NCBI RefSeq assembly: GCF_025517535.1
Contig: NZ_JAOPKC010000001.1
Span: 310,001 to 374,000, forward strand
Origin: Halapricum hydrolyticum
GTDB lineage: Archaea; Halobacteriota; Halobacteria; Halobacteriales; Haloarculaceae
Length of the DNA stretch: 64,000 nucleotides
Reading direction: 5' to 3'
Within the stretch, counting starts at the first letter, position 1, and every line of letters begins with the position of its first letter. The position numbers and the translations under genes are program-made. Positions 59,951-64,000 of this stretch are shown piece by piece. The notes under the pieces are model-generated. The model was not told the DNA's origin. It was given only the letters and a program-made list of their open reading frames with translations, and made no database searches.

Positions 59951-59980
59951 GTATCACGCCGGATAGTCGCTGCGTGATAC
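59951..59980. promoter_or_regulatory. perfect 9-bp inverted repeat before prkA
   Basis: GTATCACGC (59,951-59,959) and GCGTGATAC (59,972-59,980), 12 bases apart, directly upstream of the first prkA ATG. It could be a repressor site over the start or a hairpin in the mRNA leader that controls translation. The rest of the gap (to 60,304) holds AT-rich runs near 60,105-60,150, likely the prkA promoter, and nothing coding. Confidence 0.6.
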
Positions 59981-60244
59981 CCCCGCGTGACTGTTCGGGT
60001 GATGGGACGGAGGGCTCGGTCGTTGCTGGTCGCGCCCGGTGGTAGGGACCGGTTTCGGGCGGCCGCGTCGTGTCGTGTGGTATCGAGTGTCTCATTTTCC
60101 GATACTGTAATACCTAAGGGGATCTCATTTACTTAAACCCTTGCTTTATTCAGGGTGTGAGTAACGCGCATGGCCACGGGAAACCGGACTGTAGCAGTGA
60201 TGCGAAACCATATTTGGTTATCTCCACTGGGGTCGTTTTGAGCC

Positions 60245-60254
60245 TATTTATAAA
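60245..60254 (+). promoter_or_regulatory. TATA-like box for the DUF5820 gene
   Basis: TATTTATAAA about 55 bases before the ATG at 60305; the strongest archaeal TATA match in this gap. Confidence 0.5.
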
Positions 60255-60304
60255 CATCTCCGATCGACCGAGAGGCTCTTTTCGATAGCGCCGGTGAAAC
60301 GAGT

Positions 60305-60694
60305 ATGGATCTCGCGAGCGGGCTTCCCGGGGGCTGGTCAATCTGGAACGAAGAGGTGGGCCGAGTCGTGGTGGTCTATCGTCCGGACGTTTTCGATAGC
60401 GAGGCGTTCCCGCCGCCGTGTCTGCCGACGCTGTATCTCACGAAGGGGTCGCGAGGCCGCCGTCCCGGCAGGCCCGAACCGGATCCGGACGACCCGTGGT
60501 ACGTGACGCTATCGCTGGAGCCGGACGTGACAGCCGATCGACGGCAGTTCGACGGCCGGCCGGCCGCGATCGAGGGGATGGTCGAACTGGCGACGGCGTT
60601 CGCCGACGGTGAGTTCGACTACCGGTCGCTGTATCAGGTCCCCCGCGAGCGATATCTGGCGAAGCTCGACGAGTTGACGGGGCGAGAAGCTTAA
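60305..60694 (+). CDS. DUF5820 family protein
   Basis: A 129-residue soluble haloarchaeal protein: GGWSIWNEEVGRVVVVYRPD, then PPPCLPTLYLTKGSRGRRPG and VTLSLEPDV. A compact alpha/beta fold with no catalytic motif that I can recognise. Usually a single-copy core gene in Halobacteria. Followed after 26 bases by the UPF0179 gene. Confidence 0.8.
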   Translation: MDLASGLPGGWSIWNEEVGRVVVVYRPDVFDSEAFPPPCLPTLYLTKGSRGRRPGRPEPDPDDPWYVTLSLEPDVTADRRQFDGRPAAIEGMVELATAFADGEFDYRSLYQVPRERYLAKLDELTGREA

Positions 60695-60720
60695 TCGGCT
60701 CGGGGGTGTACCAGTAGCCG

Positions 60721-61173
60721 ATGGTACAGCTCACGCTCGTCGGGACGCGCCTGGCCGAGGTCGGACAGACGTTCGTCTACCAGGGGGCCGCTGAGGCCTG
60801 CGAGGGGTGTCCCTACCGCGATCAGTGTCTCAATCTCACGGAGGGACGCAAGTACGAGATCGTCAACGTTCGAGAGAACGCCAGCGTGCTCGACTGTGGC
60901 GTCCACGACACTGGCGTGCAGGCCGTCGAAGTCGAGCCCGCAACGATCGAGGCCAACGTCGCCTCGCAGGGAGCCTACGCCGGGAGCAAGGCCTCACTCG
61001 AAGGGCCGTGCCCGTACACGGAGTGTCCCAGCCACGAGTACTGCGAGCCCGCCGGCGCGGAGTTCGACGAGCAGTACACGATCGACGAGGTACTCGGCGA
61101 GCCGCCCCACGACTACTGTATGCTCGATCGCGACCTGACGCTCGTCAAACTCGCGCCGCCGGACGACGCCTAG
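60721..61173 (+). CDS. UPF0179 family protein
   Basis: A 150-residue archaeal protein rich in cysteine pairs: CEGCPYRDQCLNL near the start, CPYTECPSHEYC near residue 99, and a later Cys in HDYCMLDRD. The Cys pattern suggests an iron-sulfur or zinc site. The family is widespread in euryarchaea; role unknown. Confidence 0.92.
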   Translation: MVQLTLVGTRLAEVGQTFVYQGAAEACEGCPYRDQCLNLTEGRKYEIVNVRENASVLDCGVHDTGVQAVEVEPATIEANVASQGAYAGSKASLEGPCPYTECPSHEYCEPAGAEFDEQYTIDEVLGEPPHDYCMLDRDLTLVKLAPPDDA

Positions 61174-61229
61174 ACGGACCGCTGTACGTCTGTTCTGAAT
61201 GGCCGCGCCGCCGGATGGCCATCTCGACG

Positions 61230-62018
61230 CTAGGCAGAACTGTCCCGCTTTTTCGCCGTGTACCCGAAGACGTCCTCATAGCCGTAGGCCGACAGCAGCA
61301 CTGGATAGAACGGTTCGTCGGCGACAACTCGCTTGCCGTCGGCAGCGGCGAAAGCGTCGCCAGCTTCCACGCGCTCGAAGTTGGAGACGTAGACCTCGTA
61401 CTCCTCGGCCTCGGTCTTGGGAACGACGTCGTCGAGCCTGTAGACGGCGTGTTCGCGGGGTTCGAGCGGCGGTTCGTCGATCAGCACGCCCGTCGCTCGC
61501 AGGAACTCCCGGACGATCCGGGTGGCGTTGTCCGCGGCCGCCACGGACCCCTGGTAGCCGGCCTCGACCTCGACGACCGTCTCGACCGACTGGAACAGCC
61601 GACCGTCGTCGAATGGGCCGGTTTCCACGATCGCGTCGACGGACAGCCGGCGTGCCAGCCCCTCCGACCGGCCGTCTGCTCGCTCGACGATCGCGAACGG
61701 TTCATCGTAGGACTGTGTCGAGTGCAGCGCCAGCGTCGTACACCCCTCGAGTTCGGCCGTCAACTCGGCCGCGAGCCGTGATTCGTGTGTCGGCCCGTCG
61801 GGATCACCCGGGAACGTCCGGTTGAGGTCCTCCTCACAGTAGCGCTGTTCGGCCGCCAGCGCTCGCTCGTTCGCGACGATCAACTTCACAGGTTGCTCGA
61901 TGGGTGGGTCAGACGCCAACAGACGGTCGATCGCCGTCACGCCACAGGGCTCGTCACCGTGAATAGCCGCGACGACGGCGACAGCCGGTTCGCCTGCACC
62001 GAGCTGTTCGATCCGCAT
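61230..62018 (-). CDS. succinylglutamate desuccinylase/aspartoacylase-like protein
   Basis: A zinc carboxypeptidase-fold protein of 262 residues. IHGDEPCG supplies the His and Glu zinc ligands, and EEDLNRTFPGDPDG and the HSTQSYDEP motif supply a third ligand and substrate contacts. It would cleave an N-acyl amino acid or similar amide; the true substrate is not clear. The ATG at 62018 (MRIEQLGAGEPAVAV) is chosen by match; longer frames upstream are not coding-like. Confidence 0.85.
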   Translation of the reverse strand: MRIEQLGAGEPAVAVVAAIHGDEPCGVTAIDRLLASDPPIEQPVKLIVANERALAAEQRYCEEDLNRTFPGDPDGPTHESRLAAELTAELEGCTTLALHSTQSYDEPFAIVERADGRSEGLARRLSVDAIVETGPFDDGRLFQSVETVVEVEAGYQGSVAAADNATRIVREFLRATGVLIDEPPLEPREHAVYRLDDVVPKTEAEEYEVYVSNFERVEAGDAFAAADGKRVVADEPFYPVLLSAYGYEDVFGYTAKKRDSSA

Positions 62019-62190
62019 CGCTATCGGATTGGGCACTCGATCATTTATATTGCTCGACACGGGATGGCAGGCCGCGTCGGCGGTGTCGCCCGACGAAATC
62101 GAGAGAAGGGCCGGAACGACTTTGAATATCACAAGTCACCGACCACATTGCCCCACTTCTTTATGTAGGGTGCTACCAGTCGTTATACTG

Positions 62191-63147
62191 ATGTCTGATA
62201 TCGACGCCGACATCGATCGGGACGTCGACGAGCTCGAAGAGAACATCGACCGCAATTCCGGGTACGACCACGAGGCTGCAAGCGAGATCCAGACGTCGAT
62301 CGCGAAACTGGAGGACTCCTCGGTCGAGATCGTCGAGCGGGCTGACTATATCAAGGAACTCACCGCCGAGCAATATCAGGGGATGGACAAAGTTTCCGAC
62401 GAGATATCGAACCTCAGCGCGGCCGTCGAGGAGGTCACCTCCTCGACCCAGCAGGTCTCGGCGTCCAGCCAGGAGGCCGAGCGGCTCGCAGAGCGGGGTC
62501 AGCGTGTTGCCGACGAAACGATCGGCGTGATGGAATCGATCAGCGAGGCCTCAGAGAGCGTCAGCGAGGACGTCCGGACGATCCAGGCGAGCGTCGAGGA
62601 GATCGACGAGGTCGTCGAGATCATCAACGATATCGCCGACCAGACCAACATGTTGGCGCTGAACGCATCAATTGAGGCCGCCCGTGCAGGCGAGGCGGGC
62701 GAGGGATTCGGCGTCGTCGCTGACGAGGTCAAATCCCTGGCCGAACAGGCCCAAGAGGAGGCCGCCCGGATCGAGGGAATGGTCGCCGATATCCAGGGCG
62801 ACACGGAAAACGCCGTCGACAGCCTCGAAGAGAGCAACGAGGAGATTGAGCGCGGAATCGACAGCGTCGGCGAAGCCATGGACGTCCTCGAAGAACTCGG
62901 TGACGCAGTCCAGGAGATCAACGCTGGTATTCAGGAGGTCGCCAGCGCAACCGACCAGCAGGCAGCCTCCGCCGAGGAGATCGCCAGCATGATCGATCAG
63001 TCGACGACCAACGCCGAAGATATCGCCGACGAGGTCGGAGAGATCGTCGGCGAGATCGACGACCAGACCGACCAAATCGTCGACGTCAATCGGGCCGTCG
63101 AGGACCTCGTCGAGGATCTCGCCCGGAACACCGCCACCGACGACTAG
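62191..63147 (+). CDS. soluble methyl-accepting chemotaxis-type transducer
   Basis: A 318-residue coiled-coil protein without membrane helices. The conserved tip is EIINDIADQTNMLALNASIE, followed by AARAGEAGEGFGVVADEVKS, the CheA/CheW-binding hairpin of chemoreceptors. The N-terminal 40 residues are short and acidic with no known sensor domain. It would cluster with host Htr receptors and signal from the cytoplasm, perhaps through a partner protein. Converges with ahcY, overlapping by 4 bases. Confidence 0.93.
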   Translation: MSDIDADIDRDVDELEENIDRNSGYDHEAASEIQTSIAKLEDSSVEIVERADYIKELTAEQYQGMDKVSDEISNLSAAVEEVTSSTQQVSASSQEAERLAERGQRVADETIGVMESISEASESVSEDVRTIQASVEEIDEVVEIINDIADQTNMLALNASIEAARAGEAGEGFGVVADEVKSLAEQAQEEAARIEGMVADIQGDTENAVDSLEESNEEIERGIDSVGEAMDVLEELGDAVQEINAGIQEVASATDQQAASAEEIASMIDQSTTNAEDIADEVGEIVGEIDDQTDQIVDVNRAVEDLVEDLARNTATDD

Positions 63148-64000
63148 GTCCCGTGCTGCCAGGAATCCATGTACTCGCGCTGCTCGGGCGTTAGCTCGTC
63201 GATCTCGATCCCTTCGGCGTCCAGTTTGATCTCCGCGACTTCGCGATCGAGCCGGTCCGGGATCTCGTGGACTCCGGCGTCGTACTGGTCGCCATTGGTG
63301 GCCATCTCTCGGGCAGCGACCGCCTGGATCCCGAAGCTCTGGTCCATGACCTCGACGGGGTGGCCCTCGGCTTTCGGCGCGGCGAGGTTGACCAGCCGCC
63401 CCTCCGCGAGAACGTTCAGCTGGCGGCCGTCAGGCATGACGTAGCCGGTGACGCCGTCTCTCGCCTCGAACACTTCGGTGGCCATCACTTCGAGGTGGTC
63501 GAGGTTGATCTCGACGTCGAAGTGACCGGCGTTGGCCAGCACCGCGCCGTCCTGCATCACGTTGAAGTGCTCCTGGGTGATCACGTCCCGGTTGCCGGTG
63601 GTCGTCACGAAGATGTCGCCCTCGCGGGCGGCCTCATCCATCGTCGTGACCTCGAAGCCCTCCATGTGGGCCTCCAGCGCCTGGCGCGGATCGATCTCGG
63701 TGACGATCACGTCGGCGTTCATCCCGGCGGCCTTCTTGGCGACGCCCTTGCCACACTGGCCGTAGCCGCCGACGACGACAGTCTTGCCGGCGATCGCGAG
63801 GTTCGTCGTGAGCTCGATCGCGACCATCGAGGCCTCGCCGGTTCCGTGGACGTTGTCGAACAACCGTTTCATCGGCGTGTCGTTGACGGCAAACATCGGA
63901 TAGTCGAGTGCGCCGTCGTCGTCCATCGCCCGCAGACGATGGACGCCCGTCGTCGTCTCCTCACAGCCGCCGACGATGGAATCGATCAGTTCGGGGTACT
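63144..64000 (-). CDS. ahcY: adenosylhomocysteinase (partial, start beyond window)
   Basis: Hydrolyses S-adenosylhomocysteine to adenosine and homocysteine, with tightly bound NAD. The window holds the last 285 residues or so: GYPMFAVNDTPMKRLFDNV-like segment, VVVGGYGQCGKGVAKKAAGM (NAD-binding), VITQEHFNVMQDGAVLANAG and a C-terminal LTPEQREYMDSWQHGT. The catalytic N-terminal part runs past base 64,000. Confidence 0.95.
   Translation of the reverse strand, partial: YPELIDSIVGGCEETTTGVHRLRAMDDDGALDYPMFAVNDTPMKRLFDNVHGTGEASMVAIELTTNLAIAGKTVVVGGYGQCGKGVAKKAAGMNADVIVTEIDPRQALEAHMEGFEVTTMDEAAREGDIFVTTTGNRDVITQEHFNVMQDGAVLANAGHFDVEINLDHLEVMATEVFEARDGVTGYVMPDGRQLNVLAEGRLVNLAAPKAEGHPVEVMDQSFGIQAVAAREMATNGDQYDAGVHEIPDRLDREVAEIKLDAEGIEIDELTPEQREYMDSWQHGT

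Noticed and set aside
58513..60045. Long plus-strand frame opposite prkA
   Set aside because: Antisense shadow; the PrkA motifs are clear on the minus strand.

Overview
The window reads as a haloarchaeal chromosome. It is GC-rich with very acidic predicted proteins, has a 20S proteasome alpha subunit, archaeal RNase P protein Pop5, an archaeal four-subunit succinate dehydrogenase, a tRNA-Trp with a box C/D intron, many ATGA/GTGA gene overlaps, and several Halobacteria-only protein families. The exact genus cannot be set from sequence alone; the two GH13 enzymes and overall gene style would fit a Haloarculaceae-like organism.

Layout. 1-9 kb: end of a probable methyltransferase gene, rnp2 and psmA in one run, then a conserved hypothetical, a 2H phosphoesterase, an M50 protease with CBS domains, an acetate-transporter-like protein, grpE, a 7TM histidine kinase and an esterase. 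9.15-10.6 kb: a TnpB-only IS200/IS605-type insertion whose tnpB carries one amber codon. 10.6-21 kb: an ArsR-type regulator, two GH13 enzymes either side of sdhCDBA, and a roughly 0.7 kb gene-free stretch. 20.3-30.8 kb: cinA-like, HAD hydrolase, two overlapping moeA genes, a GIDE-domain membrane protein, hsp20, ubiB and guaB. 31.2-32.6 kb: DUF5794, DUF5795 and tRNA-Trp.

32,613-51,737 is an integrated element of about 19.1 kb bounded by a 17-bp direct repeat of the tRNA-Trp 3' end, with a tyrosine integrase next to the tRNA. Its structural operon (40.5-47.5 kb) matches the pleolipovirus plan: small membrane proteins, a Tat-signal envelope spike anchored at its C terminus, and a P-loop ATPase. 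A DUF7845 protein, probably the replication protein, faces it. On top of this backbone it carries an Orc1/Cdc6 gene with three 76-bp iterons, two tandem type IV pilins, a PD-(D/E)XK nuclease-like protein, and an integrase operon with a J-domain protein and two tiny zinc proteins. The spike gene contains an AT-richer insert encoding a beta-propeller. Just outside attR is a scrap of a second related element fused to the end of a universal stress protein gene.

52.3-64 kb returns to core genes: the PrkA-PrkA-DUF444-SpoVR operon, DUF5820, UPF0179, an aspartoacylase-like protein, a soluble chemotaxis-type transducer and part of ahcY.

Protein families were recognised by eye from motifs; no database search was run. 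Domain limits are approximate.
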